DNA of 64,000 nt. Origin: Octadecabacter sp. SW4 (GTDB lineage: Bacteria; Pseudomonadota; Alphaproteobacteria; Rhodobacterales; Rhodobacteraceae). The stretch is taken from assembly GCF_008065155.1 (NCBI RefSeq), contig NZ_CP042819.1:558001-622000 (forward strand), written 5' to 3'. Position numbers and translations under genes: made by a program. Positions 16,731-28,636 of this stretch are shown one piece after another (positions within the stretch are counted from its first letter, which is position 1; each line of letters opens with the position of its first letter). The notes beneath the pieces were generated by a model. The model saw nothing but the letters and a program-made list of their open reading frames with translations, made no database searches and was not told the origin of the DNA.

Positions 16731-19690
16731 TTTTTCGTTCCTTTGATGGTCAGCGCGTCATCAACGAGCGCGGCTTGTTGGGCTTTGTGCTGGCTGGCAA
16801 GGCCGGTGGCGGGCGAGGCAGCGGCGGCGCGGCCGGCGTAGATCGGCCGCGTGTGTTTGGATTTGGCGCGGGTCAGCACCCATTCGATGTTCGGCTCCAT
16901 GAAGGACCATGCGCCCTGATTTTTGGGTTCTTCCTGACACCAGACCATTTCGGCTGATTTGAAACGGCTGAGTTCCTTGAGCGCGGATTGCGCGGGGAAG
17001 GGATAGAACTGTTCAAACCGCATCAGGTAAACGTCGTCGATCCCGCGTGCGTCGCGTTCTTCCAGCAGGTCATAATAGACCTTGCCCGAACACATCACCA
17101 CGCGCTTGATCTTGTTGTCTGGGGCCAGTTTCGTGTCCGATAGCCCGTGCTGGGCATCGTCCCACAAGACGCGGTGGAAACTGCTGCCGGTCTGGAATTC
17201 CTTGGCGGTGCTGACGGCCATCTTGTGGCGCAACAGCGATTTCGGCGTCATCAGGATCAGCGGCTTGCGATAGCTGCGGTGCAGCTGACGGCGCAGGATG
17301 TGGAAATAGTTGGCGGGCGTCGTGCAGTTGGCGACGATCCAGTTGTCCCCGCCACACATGGTCAGGAACCGTTCCAGGCGGGCCGAGGAGTGTTCCGGCC
17401 CTTGCCCTTCATAGCCGTGCGGCAAAAGGCAGACGAGGCCCGACATCCGCAACCATTTGCTTTCGCCTGACGAAATGAACTGGTCGAACATGATCTGCGC
17501 GCCATTGGCGAAATCGCCGAACTGGGCTTCCCACAGGGTCAGCGCGTTGGGTTCGGCAAGGCTGTAGCCGTATTCGAACCCCAGCACCGCGTATTCCGAC
17601 AACATGGAATCGATGACCTCAAAGCGGGCCTGCCCCGCGCGGATGTTGTTCAGGGGATAATAGCGATCCTCGTTTTCCTGATTGATCAGGGCGGAATGGC
17701 GTTGGCTGAACGTGCCGCGCGCTGAATCCTGCCCCGACAGCCGCACAGGGAAGCCTTCGGCGGTGAGGCTGCCAAAGGCGAGGGCTTCGGCGGTGGCCCA
17801 GTCAAAGCCTGCCCCGTTTTCAAACATCTCGCGCTTGGCGTCCAACAGGCGGCCCACGGTCTTGTGGATCGGGAAATTGTCGGGCGCGGTGGTCAAGGCG
17901 CGGCCGATCTCGGCCATTGTTGCCGGTTTGATCGCGGTTTCACCCCGTTGATAATTGTCTTCCTTGTCGCGATCCAGATGCGACCACTTCCCGTCAAGCC
18001 AGTCGGCCTTGTTGGGTTTATAGTCTTTGCCCGCTTCGAATTCTTCATTCAGGTGGGCCTGAAACGCGGCTTTCATATCCTCGATCTCGCCCTCGGGGAT
18101 CAGCCCGTCCTTGACCAGCCGTTCGGTGTAAAGCGTCAGCGTGGTCTTGTGCGATTTGATCTCTTTATACATCACCGGATTGGTGAACATCGGTTCGTCG
18201 CCTTCGTTGTGACCAAAGCGGCGGTAGCAGATGATATCAAGCACCACATCCTTGCGAAACTTCTGGCGGAATTCGGTGGCGACCTTGGCGGCGTGCACCA
18301 CGGCTTCGGGATCGTCACCGTTGACGTGGAAAATCGGCGCTTCGACGACCAGCGCGTTATCGGTGGGATAGGGGCTGGAGCGGCTGAAATGCGGCGCGGT
18401 GGTAAACCCGATCTGGTTGTTCACAACGATATGCATGGTCCCACCGCAGCGGTGGCCGCGCAGGCCCGACAGGGCGAAACATTCCGCCACGACGCCCTGA
18501 CCGGCAAAGGCCGCATCGCCGTGCAGCAGGATCGGCATGACCGCCGTGCGATCAGTATCATTCAACTGGTCCTGCTTGGCGCGCACCTTGCCCAGAACGA
18601 CGGGGTTCACGGCCTCAAGGTGAGAGGGGTTGGCCGTCAGTGAAAGGTGAACAGAATTGCCATCAAATTCGCGATCTGACGACGCGCCAAGGTGATATTT
18701 CACATCGCCCGAGCCATCCACTTCTTCGGGCTTGAAACTACCGCCCTGAAATTCGTTGAAAATCGCGCGGTAGGGTTTGGACATGACGTTGGCCAGCACC
18801 GACAAACGGCCACGGTGCGGCATACCGATGACGATGTCGCGCAGGCCCAGGGCGCCGCCGCGTTTGATGATCTGTTCCATCGCGGGCACAAGGCTTTCGC
18901 CGCCATCAAGGCCGAACCGTTTGGTGCCCATGTATTTGACGTGCAGGAATTTCTCGAAACCTTCTGCCTCGACCAGCTTACTCAGGATCGCCTTGCGCCC
19001 CTCTTTGGTAAAGGCGATTTCCTTGCCGTAGCCTTCGATGCGTTCTTTCAGCCAGCCTGCTTCTTCGGGGTTGGAGATGTGCATGTATTGCAACGCAAAG
19101 GTGCCGCAATAGGTGCGGCGCACGATATCCAGAATCTGGCCCATGCTGGCAATTTTAAGGCCCAGCACGTTGTCGATGAAGATCGGGCGATCCATGTCGG
19201 CAGCGGTGAATCCATAAGACGCGGGGTCCAGCTCGGGATGCGGGGTCTTGTCGCGCATGCCAAGTGGGTCAAGGTCAGCAACCAAATGCCCACGGATGCG
19301 ATAGGCGCGGATGATCATCAGCGCACGGATGGAGTCCAGCACGGCATTGCGAATTTGCTGTTCACTGACCTCGACGCCTTTTTCCTGCGCCTTGGCCTTG
19401 ATCTTGTCGGCGGCGGCCTTTGGCTCGGCGGGCCACTGGCCATCAAGGGCCGCCGTCAGATCATCGTTCGGGACCGGTGGCCAATCATTGCGGCCCCAGG
19501 ATGGGCCTGCGGCCTCGGCCCGTGCATCACCGGGGGCATCGCCAAGGGATTTGAAAAACGCCTGCCAACTTTCGTCCACGGCGTTCGGGTCGCTCGCATA
19601 ACGGGCATAAAGCTGCTCGATATATTCGGCGTTATGCCCCTGCATGAACGAGGAGGCGTGGAATGCGTCGTTGGGGGATTGGTCAGTCAT
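16727..19690 (-). CDS. sucA: 2-Oxoglutarate dehydrogenase E1 component
   Basis: A 987-residue thiamine-diphosphate enzyme of normal family length. Recognisable regions include the N-terminal [21 protein letters not shown]2-binding segment, [29 protein letters not shown], and the C-terminal [20 protein letters not shown] pyrimidine-domain block. It decarboxylates 2-oxoglutarate and succinylates the lipoyl arms of SucB. The start overlaps the stop of the DUF805 gene and the stop overlaps sucB, giving tight translational coupling through this part of the operon. Confidence 0.98.
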   Translation of the reverse strand: MTDQSPNDAFHASSFMQGHNAEYIEQLYARYASDPNAVDESWQAFFKSLGDAPGDARAEAAGPSWGRNDWPPVPNDDLTAALDGQWPAEPKAAADKIKAKAQEKGVEVSEQQIRNAVLDSIRALMIIRAYRIRGHLVADLDPLGMRDKTPHPELDPASYGFTAADMDRPIFIDNVLGLKIASMGQILDIVRRTYCGTFALQYMHISNPEEAGWLKERIEGYGKEIAFTKEGRKAILSKLVEAEGFEKFLHVKYMGTKRFGLDGGESLVPAMEQIIKRGGALGLRDIVIGMPHRGRLSVLANVMSKPYRAIFNEFQGGSFKPEEVDGSGDVKYHLGASSDREFDGNSVHLSLTANPSHLEAVNPVVLGKVRAKQDQLNDTDRTAVMPILLHGDAAFAGQGVVAECFALSGLRGHRCGGTMHIVVNNQIGFTTAPHFSRSSPYPTDNALVVEAPIFHVNGDDPEAVVHAAKVATEFRQKFRKDVVLDIICYRRFGHNEGDEPMFTNPVMYKEIKSHKTTLTLYTERLVKDGLIPEGEIEDMKAAFQAHLNEEFEAGKDYKPNKADWLDGKWSHLDRDKEDNYQRGETAIKPATMAEIGRALTTAPDNFPIHKTVGRLLDAKREMFENGAGFDWATAEALAFGSLTAEGFPVRLSGQDSARGTFSQRHSALINQENEDRYYPLNNIRAGQARFEVIDSMLSEYAVLGFEYGYSLAEPNALTLWEAQFGDFANGAQIMFDQFISSGESKWLRMSGLVCLLPHGYEGQGPEHSSARLERFLTMCGGDNWIVANCTTPANYFHILRRQLHRSYRKPLILMTPKSLLRHKMAVSTAKEFQTGSSFHRVLWDDAQHGLSDTKLAPDNKIKRVVMCSGKVYYDLLEERDARGIDDVYLMRFEQFYPFPAQSALKELSRFKSAEMVWCQEEPKNQGAWSFMEPNIEWVLTRAKSKHTRPIYAGRAAAASPATGLASQHKAQQAALVDDALTIKGTKK

Positions 19691-20265
19691 GAGGGGACCT
19701 CATTGGGGTTAGGGCCGAATTCGGTGGTACCTTCTTCTGAAGGCCGAGAGCGGCGAATGAGTCCAGCAAGGGGCAAGACCCATTGGCAGATCAGAAGAGG
19801 AATCGTGGAAAAAGCGATAAGCAACCCAGTTAGTTTGGGCGCTAAAGGGAATAGCATCGGTATGGCTAGGCCAAGTAATAACACAAGGATTGGGCCACTT
19901 CCGAACATGGCAACCGCAAACCAGCCGGAAGCGCCGACGTCATGGCACCGACGCGCAACGGCTGAAGCTAGCGTAGCGAAGAACGCGACCACGATTAGCA
20001 GTGAAACCGGTGTGTAGATGAGGCTTGCGGGTCGCCATCTCTGCTCGACTACGAAAGTCTGATCTATTTCACCGGACACAAAGCTTTGCGAGATGCGCGT
20101 ATAGCCCAGTGTGTCGACTTCGAAAAACTCGAGCCACGGTAGCAGCAGGATGAACGCGACCAGGCTGACCAATCCAAAAAACCACCAGAACTCAAATGGC
20201 GACGTGCGACCTGAGAATTGGAGGACGTTAGAAAACCCTGAGATGATGGCCTCACGCGGTCCCAT
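19687..20265 (-). CDS. DUF805 family membrane protein
   Basis: The start at MGPREAIISGFSN (20265) is chosen because GGGAG lies upstream and because the longer frame runs through the palindromic repeat. The 192-residue protein has about four transmembrane helices. The N-terminal SGRTSPFEFWWFFGLV and the central RRCHDVGASGWFA are the DUF805 signature blocks. The function is unknown. It is inserted between sucD and sucA and overlaps the sucA start by 4 bases, so sucA translation probably depends on it. Confidence 0.85.
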   Translation of the reverse strand: MGPREAIISGFSNVLQFSGRTSPFEFWWFFGLVSLVAFILLLPWLEFFEVDTLGYTRISQSFVSGEIDQTFVVEQRWRPASLIYTPVSLLIVVAFFATLASAVARRCHDVGASGWFAVAMFGSGPILVLLLGLAIPMLFPLAPKLTGLLIAFSTIPLLICQWVLPLAGLIRRSRPSEEGTTEFGPNPNEVPS

Positions 20266-20293
20266 CAGTACACTCCCGCCCGGACGATAGGCC

Positions 20294-20383
20294 GGGCAGC
20301 GCCCGACCCTCCCGTTTTGCCAAAGGCAAACCATAGGTTTGACGGGAGGGCGCTTTGCACCCACCCAGGGTCGGGCGCTGCCC
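20294..20383. repeat. Nested palindromic element between sucD and the DUF805 gene
   Basis: The outer arms GGGCAGCGCCCGA (20294-20306) and TCGGGCGCTGCCC (20371-20383) are identical to those of the element after sucB. Inside is a second stem, CCCTCCCGT (20307-20315) with ACGGGAGGG (20342-20350), and a small TTTGCC/GGCAAA stem. The long stem could attenuate or protect the message between sucD and sucA. Confidence 0.82.
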
Positions 20384-20413
20384 TCGGGGCATATGTCCGG
20401 CCAGTGGCCATCG

Positions 20414-21295
20414 TTAACCAATCGCCTTCAGCACGGCTTCGCCCAGTGTCGCGGGGCTGTCGGCCACCACGATCCCTGCGGCTTTCATCGCTTCGATCTT
20501 GGATTCCGCATCGCCTTTGCCGCCTGCCACGATGGCACCCGCGTGGCCCATGCGACGGCCGGGAGGGGCCGTGCGACCGGCGATAAAGCCGGCGGTAGGC
20601 TTCCAACGGCCTGCTTTGCGTTCGTCAGCCAAGAACTGCGCGGCTTCTTCTTCCGCGCTCCCGCCGATTTCACCGATCATGATGATCGAGGTGGTTTCGG
20701 GGTCGGCAAGGAACATTTCCAGCACGTCGATATGTTCGGTCCCCTTGATCGGATCGCCGCCGATGCCTACGGCGGTGGATTGGCCCAATCCAATATCGGT
20801 TGTCTGCTTCACGGCCTCGTAGGTCAGCGTGCCGGAACGGGACACAACCCCGACCGAGCCGCGCTTGTGAATGGCGCCGGGCATGATGCCGATCTTGCAG
20901 GCGTCAGGCGTGATCACGCCGGGGCAGTTTGGCCCGATCAGGCGGGATTTCGACCCTTCCAGCGCGCGCTTGACACGCATCATGTCAAGCACCGGAATGC
21001 CTTCGGTGATGCAGCAGATGAACGGAATTTCCGCATCGACCGCTTCAAGGATGGAATCGGCGGCAAAGGGTGGCGGCACATAGATCACCGTCGCATCCGC
21101 GCCGGTCTTTTCTACGGCCTCGTGGCAGGAGTTGAACACCGGCAGGTCAAGGTGGGTCTGCCCGCCTTTGCCCGGCGTCACGCCACCAACCATCTGCGTG
21201 CCATAGGCAATCGCCTGTTCGGTGTGGAATGTGCCCTGGCTGCCGGTGAGGCCCTGACAGATGACTTTGGTGTTTTCGTCGATGAGAATGGCCAT
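20414..21295 (-). CDS. sucD: Succinate-CoA ligase (ADP-forming), alpha subunit
   Basis: The protein has 293 residues. It has the N-terminal CoA-binding Rossmann part ([19 protein letters not shown]), GPNCPGVI in the middle and the phospho-histidine H251 in [12 protein letters not shown]. With SucC it converts succinyl-CoA to succinate with substrate-level phosphorylation. It is preceded by a small secreted-protein gene rather than directly by sucC, and followed by a palindromic repeat. Confidence 0.98.
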   Translation of the reverse strand: MAILIDENTKVICQGLTGSQGTFHTEQAIAYGTQMVGGVTPGKGGQTHLDLPVFNSCHEAVEKTGADATVIYVPPPFAADSILEAVDAEIPFICCITEGIPVLDMMRVKRALEGSKSRLIGPNCPGVITPDACKIGIMPGAIHKRGSVGVVSRSGTLTYEAVKQTTDIGLGQSTAVGIGGDPIKGTEHIDVLEMFLADPETTSIIMIGEIGGSAEEEAAQFLADERKAGRWKPTAGFIAGRTAPPGRRMGHAGAIVAGGKGDAESKIEAMKAAGIVVADSPATLGEAVLKAIG

Positions 21296-21348
21296 GGTGG
21301 CTCCTTAGCGGTCTGCGTTGTATTTGATCGGAAATGCGCTCTCAACCA

Positions 21349-21909
21349 TCATGGCCGCACCTTGGCGCCGATGAGGCCTATCATAAAGGTCGCCGGTCCA
21401 CTTGGGGGTCCTTGCCGCATCGTGAAAACGACCAGTGGGTTTGCATCTTGTGTCAACCAAGCGCGCTCGACATTGGGTCCGATATCGGCTGGCGGTATTT
21501 CGCGGGCGTTGGCGAAACGATCTGCTACATAGGTTGTCGCCCTGTGGCTTTGACCAGTTCTGGACTCGGCGGCAACGGCGCATGATGCGGCTTGCGGGGC
21601 AACCATGACCATCGGTCGCCGATCGTCCACCACATATGTGTCCAGTGCCGGTTGCCGCGTCGTCGGTACCAATACGTAATCCGCGTCCAAGAGCGCGGGC
21701 CGCACCGTCGAAAGTCGATCCGCATAGCCAACGCAATAGCGGTCGAACGCTGTTACAAGCGAGCGGGGCGAGGACTTTGGTATGATGTTGTATTGCCATA
21801 TGTTTGCCAATTCGAACATCGATGGCGTCACACCACCACCGATGGCGCAGGCTGACGTCACCGTAAAAGCGGCAAGCACGGTAACGCAGATGGTCTGGCG
21901 AAGTGGCAA
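21349..21909 (-). CDS. Putative secreted protein or lipoprotein between sucC and sucD
   Basis: The protein has 186 residues. The first 20 or so ([21 protein letters not shown]) form a signal peptide; the cysteine could be a weak lipobox. The rest is polar, with no family that I recognise. It is the reading frame most likely to be real here because of the signal sequence and because it begins only 3 bases after sucC ends. A competing 203-residue frame overlaps it. Its base composition is closer to neutral than that of the flanking suc genes. Cargo of unknown function in the suc operon. Confidence 0.65.
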   Translation of the reverse strand: MPLRQTICVTVLAAFTVTSACAIGGGVTPSMFELANIWQYNIIPKSSPRSLVTAFDRYCVGYADRLSTVRPALLDADYVLVPTTRQPALDTYVVDDRRPMVMVAPQAASCAVAAESRTGQSHRATTYVADRFANAREIPPADIGPNVERAWLTQDANPLVVFTMRQGPPSGPATFMIGLIGAKVRP

Positions 21910-21912
21910 GTA

Positions 21913-23106
21913 TCACCCTTTCACCGCTTTGACGATTTTCTGGGCACCGTCTTTGAGGTCGTCAGCGGCGATCACGTCCACGTCGGAGTTGTTGATGATG
22001 GCTTTGCCTTCTTCCACTTTGGTGCCTTCAAGGCGCACGACCAGTGGCACTTTCAGCCCGACTTCTTTCACGGCCGCGATCACGCCTTCGGCGATGACAT
22101 CGCAGCGCATGATGCCGCCAAAGATGTTCACAAGGATGCCTTTGACGTTGGGATCGGATGTGATGATCTTGAAGGCTTCGGTGACCTTTTCCTTGGTCGC
22201 GCCGCCGCCGACATCCAGGAAATTGGCGGGTTCCGCGCCGTAAAGTTTGATGATGTCCATCGTCGCCATCGCCAGGCCTGCGCCGTTGACCATGCAGCCG
22301 ATCTCGCCGTCCAAAGCGATGTAGTTCAGATCGAATTTCGATGCGGCGAGTTCTTTGGGGTCTTCCTCGGTTTCGTCGCGCAGGGCGGCGATATCGGCGT
22401 GGCGATAGACCGCGTTCCCGTCGAACGATACCTTGGCATCCAGCACCTTGAGGTCGCCCTTGTCGGTGACGATCAGCGGGTTGATCTCGAGCATCTCCAT
22501 GTCTTTTTCGACGAAGGCTTTGTAAAGCAGGCCCATCAGATTGACGCATTGCTTGATCTGCTGACCGGTCAGGCCCAGCGCGAATGCAACGCGGCGGCCG
22601 TGAAACGGCTGGTAGCCTGTTGCGGGATCAACTGTGAAATTCAGAATTTTCTCGGGCGTTTTGGCGGCGACTTCCTCGATGTCCATGCCGCCCTCGGTCG
22701 AGCAGACAAACCCGATGCGGCTGGTCGCGCGATCCACGAGCAGGGCAAGGTAAAGCTCGGTTTCAATCCCTGATCCATCCTCGATGTAGATGCGGTTGAC
22801 GACCTTGCCTGCGGGGCCGGTCTGATGCGTGACCAGCGTGCGGCCCAGCATTTTCTTGGCTTCCTGCGCGGCTTCTTCCACGGATTTGGTCAAGCGCACG
22901 CCGCCTGCTTCACCGGCGTCTGCCTCTTTGAATTTGCCTTTGCCGCGGCCACCTGCGTGGATCTGCGCCTTGACCACCCAAAGCGGCCCGTCCATTTCGC
23001 CAGCGGCTGTCTTGGCCTCCTCGGCGCGCAAAACGGCGCGTCCATCGCTGACCGGCGCCCCGTAAGAGCGCAGCAGCGCCTTGGCCTGATATTCGTGGAT
23101 GTTCAT
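21913..23106 (-). CDS. sucC: Succinate-CoA ligase (ADP-forming), beta subunit
   Basis: The protein has 397 residues from [16 protein letters not shown] (23106), preceded by GAGGGA; the frame reaches 23148 but the standard family N-terminus is here. It has an ATP-grasp domain ([20 protein letters not shown]), [13 protein letters not shown] for metal/nucleotide binding, and a C-terminal [13 protein letters not shown] phosphohistidine-docking part. It is the first enzyme gene of the suc operon. About 98 bases upstream lie two TGTGATCACA palindromes, which probably control the operon. Confidence 0.98.
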   Translation of the reverse strand: MNIHEYQAKALLRSYGAPVSDGRAVLRAEEAKTAAGEMDGPLWVVKAQIHAGGRGKGKFKEADAGEAGGVRLTKSVEEAAQEAKKMLGRTLVTHQTGPAGKVVNRIYIEDGSGIETELYLALLVDRATSRIGFVCSTEGGMDIEEVAAKTPEKILNFTVDPATGYQPFHGRRVAFALGLTGQQIKQCVNLMGLLYKAFVEKDMEMLEINPLIVTDKGDLKVLDAKVSFDGNAVYRHADIAALRDETEEDPKELAASKFDLNYIALDGEIGCMVNGAGLAMATMDIIKLYGAEPANFLDVGGGATKEKVTEAFKIITSDPNVKGILVNIFGGIMRCDVIAEGVIAAVKEVGLKVPLVVRLEGTKVEEGKAIINNSDVDVIAADDLKDGAQKIVKAVKG

Positions 23107-23203
23107 GTTTGTCCCTCGTTTGCCAGTGGCTTTGACCCTTTCAAACATACTATGTGGGCCTGAAACATGACTATTTTAACAAGAGGGGTAAAAATCCGAC
23201 ATT

Positions 23204-23234
23204 TGTGATCACACCCGCAAAACGTGTGATCACA
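23204..23234. promoter_or_regulatory. Paired TGTGATCACA operators upstream of sucC
   Basis: Two perfect copies of TGTGATCACA at 23204-23213 and 23225-23234 have a start-to-start distance of 21 bases (two helical turns). The same arrangement is found upstream of sdhC. This suggests cooperative binding of a dimeric regulator, most simply the GntR protein encoded at 11109 whose own gene has one copy (inference). Confidence 0.75.
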
Positions 23235-23295
23235 AAAAAGGGGAATGTCGCAAATTGTAATGATTCGGTCGCGGTCAGCGCGGGCATGACTCACG

Positions 23296-23322
23296 AAAAA
23301 GGGCGCCCGGATGGGGCGCCCC
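23296..23322 (-). terminator. Rho-independent terminator after mdh
   Basis: On the minus strand a GC-only stem (GGGCGCC / GGCGCCC with a short loop) is followed directly by five T residues, 24 bases after the mdh stop. It separates the mdh transcript from the sucC promoter region. Confidence 0.85.
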
Positions 23323-23346
23323 AACGTTCAGATTGGAAAGATCGCC

Positions 23347-25251
<1,905 letters not shown>

Positions 25252-25255
<4 letters not shown>

Positions 25256-25566
25256 GCGGGGCTGTCGGTGTTGGGCAAACCTTCGGCCATGACCTGAAAC
25301 GCCTCACCTGATGCGACCATGCATGTCAACCCGCCCGCCGCCGTGACGGTGATGGTCCAACTGCCGGTTTCCAGCGATGCAAACACTTCGACCACCGTGT
25401 TGTTCGCGCCAACGCCGATGGATTGGCGGCTTTCGCCATAGCCTGCGGCAAGGCGCTGCACGACAACATCATGTGGCGCGCAATTGGCCGCTTGCGCCAT
25501 CGATTGTGTTGCCATGAAGGCCAGCGTCGTGGCGCCCAGCGTCATTTTTAGAAAAGTGCGTGTCAT
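25252..25566 (-). CDS. Small secreted hypothetical protein
   Basis: The protein has 104 residues from MTRTFLKMTLGATT (25566). The first 24 residues form a signal peptide ending in AQA. The mature part has two cysteines and a GSWTITVTAAGGLTCMVASGEAFQ stretch, which resembles small periplasmic proteins common in Rhodobacterales but is not a family I can name. It overlaps the convergent TauE-like gene by 4 bases. Confidence 0.75.
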
Positions 25567-25738
25567 AGCAATGCCTTTCGGTGCGTTTCGTCGTCTTGCC
25601 AAAACACTGCCCCGCGTTTCCTTAAATATGGTTAACAACCCTTAACGATGGGTGTTGCGCTGCATTGCGGCATTTCACGGTTGAATGATCTGCGCATTTC
25701 TGGCCTGTTCCGCGCAACATTATTGCGAGGAAGATTCG

Positions 25739-26587
25739 ATGACCCAGCGCCCGACACGGTCTGCCCTTTACATTCCCGGCTCAAAGGAACGCGCCCTGGA
25801 CAAGGCGCGCGGCCTTGCCACCGATGTGATCCTGTTCGACCTTGAAGATGCCGTGGCCGTTGAAGAAAAGGGCAACGCCCGCGCCACGCTTGCCGCCGAA
25901 CTGGCCAAGGGAGGTTATGGCCCGCGCCTGCGGATCGTGCGGATCAACGCGCTGGATACGCCCTGGGGCACGGAGGATGCCGCCGCCGTTGCGCAGATGG
26001 ATTGCGATGCGGTGCTGTTGCCCAAGGTCAACGGGCCGGATGATATCGATGCATTGGCCGCGCTGGTCGATCTGCCGATCTGGGCGATGATGGAAACCCC
26101 TTTGGGCGTTCTGAACGCCGCCGCAATCGCCGCGCATGGACGTGTGCAGGGCTTTGTGATGGGCACCAACGATCTGGCGAAAGACCTGAACACTCGCACG
26201 GTTGCGAACCGCGAACCACTACTGATGTCGTTGCAGATGTGCCTGTTGGCGGCGCGCGCCCACGGCGTTATTGCGCTTGATGGGGTCTATAACGCCTTCA
26301 AGGATGACGACGGGCTGCGCGCCGAATGTGAACAGGGGCGCGACATGGGCTTTGACGGCAAGACGCTGATCCACCCCGCGCAACTGGCCATCGCCAACGC
26401 CGCATTCGCCCCGACCGGGGCCGAGATTGACCTTGCCAATCGTCAGATCGCCGCATTTGATGCGGCCGAGGCAGCCGGGCAGGGCGTGGCCGTTGTCGAT
26501 GGCAAGATCGTCGAGAACTTGCATATTGTCACCGCCCGCGCGACCTTGGAAAAAGCAAAAGCAATCGCGGAAATGGATGCAACATGA
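25739..26587 (+). CDS. mcl2: HpcH/HpaI (CitE-like) CoA-ester enzyme, probably (3S)-malyl-CoA thioesterase
   Basis: The protein has 282 residues from MTQRPTRSALYIPG with GAGGAAG upstream. The CitE-like core has RSALYIPGSKERALDKA, the metal-binding DLEDAV, METPLGVLNA and GTNDLAKDLN. Its place two genes before mch matches the arrangement I recall for mcl2 in Rhodobacter sphaeroides, whose product hydrolyses (3S)-malyl-CoA to malate in the ethylmalonyl-CoA pathway. L-malyl-CoA lyase (mcl1) is the main alternative; that protein is longer (about 318 residues). It overlaps the NnrU-like gene by 4 bases. Confidence 0.78.
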   Translation: MTQRPTRSALYIPGSKERALDKARGLATDVILFDLEDAVAVEEKGNARATLAAELAKGGYGPRLRIVRINALDTPWGTEDAAAVAQMDCDAVLLPKVNGPDDIDALAALVDLPIWAMMETPLGVLNAAAIAAHGRVQGFVMGTNDLAKDLNTRTVANREPLLMSLQMCLLAARAHGVIALDGVYNAFKDDDGLRAECEQGRDMGFDGKTLIHPAQLAIANAAFAPTGAEIDLANRQIAAFDAAEAAGQGVAVVDGKIVENLHIVTARATLEKAKAIAEMDAT

Positions 26588-27128
26588 TTTGGCTGATTTT
26601 GGGACTGGCGCTGTGGGCGGGCGTTCACCTTTTTAAACGTGTGGCACCGGACCAGCGCGCGGCGATGGGCGACAAGGCCAAGGGGCCGATTGCGCTGCTT
26701 CTGGTCGTCAGTATCGTGCTGATGGTGATTGGTTATCGGGCATGGGACGGCGCGTTTTATTGGGGGCGCACTCCGGCCATGACGGGCATCAACAACCTGT
26801 TGATGTTGCTGGCGTTTTATCTGTTCGCGGCCTCGGGTAAAGGCACGCGGATCACCCGCGCGATCCGCCATCCGCAGCTGACGGCGGTAATCGTCTGGTC
26901 GGTGGCGCATCTGCTGGTCAATGGCGACGCGCCATCGTTCGTATTGTTCGGGGTTTGGCCGTCTGGGCGCTGGTCGAAATGGCGGTGATCAACCGCGCCC
27001 AGGGGCCGCGCGGCGCCTACCACGCCCCGCCTATCAAATCCGAGGTGATCGCCGCTGTGGCGACCCTTGTCGTCTTTGCAATCGTGTCGGCCATTCACAT
27101 CTGGCTTGGCTATAACCCGTTCGGATAA
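26584..27128 (+). pseudogene. NnrU-family membrane protein, frameshifted
   Basis: The first frame encodes MIWLILGLALWAGVHLFKR and several helices to HLLVNGDAPSFVLFG, then runs into unrelated residues and a stop at 26988. The missing C-terminus (LAVWALVEMAVINRAQGP to SAIHIWLGYNPFG, stop at 27126-27128) is present one frame away. Restoring a single G in the G run near 26948-26951 joins the two parts into a normal NnrU protein of about 181 residues. NnrU-like proteins are integral membrane proteins linked to nitric-oxide metabolism in some bacteria. The shift is either a real mutation or a homopolymer sequencing error. Confidence 0.85.
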
Positions 27129-27132
27129 TCCC

Positions 27133-27336
27133 ATGCAAATTTATCGCTTTCTGACCGAAGACGACACATCGGCGTTTTGCCACAAAGTGAGCGCGGCGCT
27201 GGCCAAGGGCTGGGTGCTTTATGGCGATCCGCAATACACGTTCGATCAAGCCAACGGCGTGTTGCGCTGCGGGCAGGCGGTGGTGAAAGACGTGGACACG
27301 CCCTATTCCCCCGACATGAAACTGCGCCAGCAATGA
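27133..27336 (+). CDS. DUF1737 domain protein
   Basis: A 67-residue protein starting at MQIYRFLTEDDTSAFC. The pattern of a C-terminal GWVLYGDPQYTFD and QAVVKDV fits DUF1737, a small domain of unknown function. It begins 4 bases after the NnrU frame ends and overlaps the mch start (ATGA), so it belongs to the mcl2-mch transcription unit. Confidence 0.8.
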   Translation: MQIYRFLTEDDTSAFCHKVSAALAKGWVLYGDPQYTFDQANGVLRCGQAVVKDVDTPYSPDMKLRQQ

Positions 27337-28361
27337 CCAAGACGAACGCGGGCCGGTTTTTTGAGGATTATACTGTTGGTGATGTGATTACCCATGCGGT
27401 GCCGCGCACGGTCGGCCAGGGCGAACGCGCGCTGTATCACGCGCTTTATCCGGCACGACACGCGCTTTATTCATCGGATGTGTTCGCGCAAGCCTGCGGG
27501 TTGCCCGCCAGCCCGCTGGACGATCTGGCGGCGTTTCACGTGATTTTCGGCAAGACCGTGCCGGATGTGTCGCTGAATGCGGTGGCCAATCTGGGCTATG
27601 CCGAAGGGCGCTGGCACTTGCCCGTCTGGCCCGGTGACACGCTGCGATCTGAATCGCAAGTCATTGGCATCAAACAGAATTCAAGCGGCAAGACCGGTGT
27701 GGTTTGGGTGCGCACACGCGGGCTGAACCAGCGTGAAGAACTGGTGATGGACTATGTGCGCTGGGTGATGGTGCGCAAGCGCGATTTGGACGCACCTGCG
27801 CCTGAAACTGTGGTGCCGGAGCTGGCGCAGGTGGTGGACCCCGCGACCCTTGTGATCCCACAGGGCCTTGATTTCAGTGACTACAATGTCGCGCTGGCCG
27901 GCGAGCCGCACCGCTGGGGCGATTATCAGGTGGGCGAGGTGATCGACCACGTCGATGGCATCACGATTGAAGAAGCGGAACACATGCTGGCCACCCGCCT
28001 GTGGCAGAACACGGCCAAGGTGCATTTTGATGCAACCAATCGGGCGGACGGCAAGCGGCTGATCTATGGCGGACACGTGCTGTCGCTGGCGCGCGCGCTG
28101 TCGTTCAATGGTCTGGCCAATGCGCAAATGATTGTCGGGTTGAACGGCGGAGCCCATGCGAACCCTTGTTTTGCGGGCGATACCCTGCGCGCCTGGAGCG
28201 AAGTGCTGGACCACGCGGAAACCGATGCGCCGGGTGTCGGCGCAATCCGCTTGCGTCTGGTTGCCACCAAAGGCGCGGCTGGCGTGCTGCGCGGCGAAGC
28301 TGGGAAATATCACCCCGATGTCCTGCTTGATCTGGATTATTGGGCGCTGATCCCGCGCTGA
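27333..28361 (+). CDS. mch: Mesaconyl-CoA hydratase (beta-methylmalyl-CoA dehydratase)
   Basis: The protein has 342 residues from MTKTNAGRFFEDYTVGD. It is a tandem MaoC-type double-hotdog protein: the N-terminal half has GRFFEDYTVGDVITHAVPRTV, and the C-terminal half repeats the pattern with HRWGDYQVGEVIDHVDGITIEEAEHMLATRLWQNTAKVHFD. This is what I recognise as mesaconyl-CoA hydratase, interconverting mesaconyl-CoA and beta-methylmalyl-CoA in the ethylmalonyl-CoA pathway for acetyl-CoA assimilation. It is encoded with the malyl-CoA enzyme and directly before sdhCDAB. Confidence 0.9.
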   Translation: MTKTNAGRFFEDYTVGDVITHAVPRTVGQGERALYHALYPARHALYSSDVFAQACGLPASPLDDLAAFHVIFGKTVPDVSLNAVANLGYAEGRWHLPVWPGDTLRSESQVIGIKQNSSGKTGVVWVRTRGLNQREELVMDYVRWVMVRKRDLDAPAPETVVPELAQVVDPATLVIPQGLDFSDYNVALAGEPHRWGDYQVGEVIDHVDGITIEEAEHMLATRLWQNTAKVHFDATNRADGKRLIYGGHVLSLARALSFNGLANAQMIVGLNGGAHANPCFAGDTLRAWSEVLDHAETDAPGVGAIRLRLVATKGAAGVLRGEAGKYHPDVLLDLDYWALIPR

Positions 28362-28417
28362 AAGCGTTGGTTTTCTGCATCACTTTCCGCTACTGCCATT
28401 GCAGCGCTAAGGTTTTC

Positions 28418-28444
28418 GCCAGCGGGCCGTCATGGTCCGCTGGC
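28418..28444. terminator. Hairpin after mch, without T tract
   Basis: An 8-base perfect stem (GCCAGCGG 28418-28425 / CCGCTGGC 28437-28444) with an 11-base loop lies 56 bases after the mch stop. No U run follows on the plus strand, so it is a weak terminator candidate or an mRNA 3'-end structure. Confidence 0.4.
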
Positions 28445-28466
28445 ATCCGCGCCGGGTTGCGCATTT

Positions 28467-28497
28467 TGTGATCACAGAAAATCATCGTGTGATCACA
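28467..28497. promoter_or_regulatory. Paired TGTGATCACA operators upstream of sdhC
   Basis: Two perfect TGTGATCACA palindromes at 28467-28476 and 28488-28497, start-to-start 21 bases, exactly the geometry seen before sucC. They lie about 140 bases before the sdhC start codon in a 275-base gap that holds no gene. They are the probable binding site for a regulator shared by the suc and sdh operons (inference). Confidence 0.75.
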
Positions 28498-28636
28498 AGC
28501 TCTATTTTTCTGCACTGCCGCGTCAAGATTCCGCACATTTGCGCCATTCCCTTGCGTGACTCTTGTGAAATAATTTGCCAGAAAAGGGTCAACGGGCCTT
28601 GTCACGCGCTGGGCCGTCCCAACCAAGGAGCCTGAC

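Noticed and set aside
21305..21916. 203-codon frame overlapping the secreted-protein gene between sucC and sucD
   Set aside because: It lacks a signal or domain pattern, while the 186-residue frame has a clear signal peptide and good placement.
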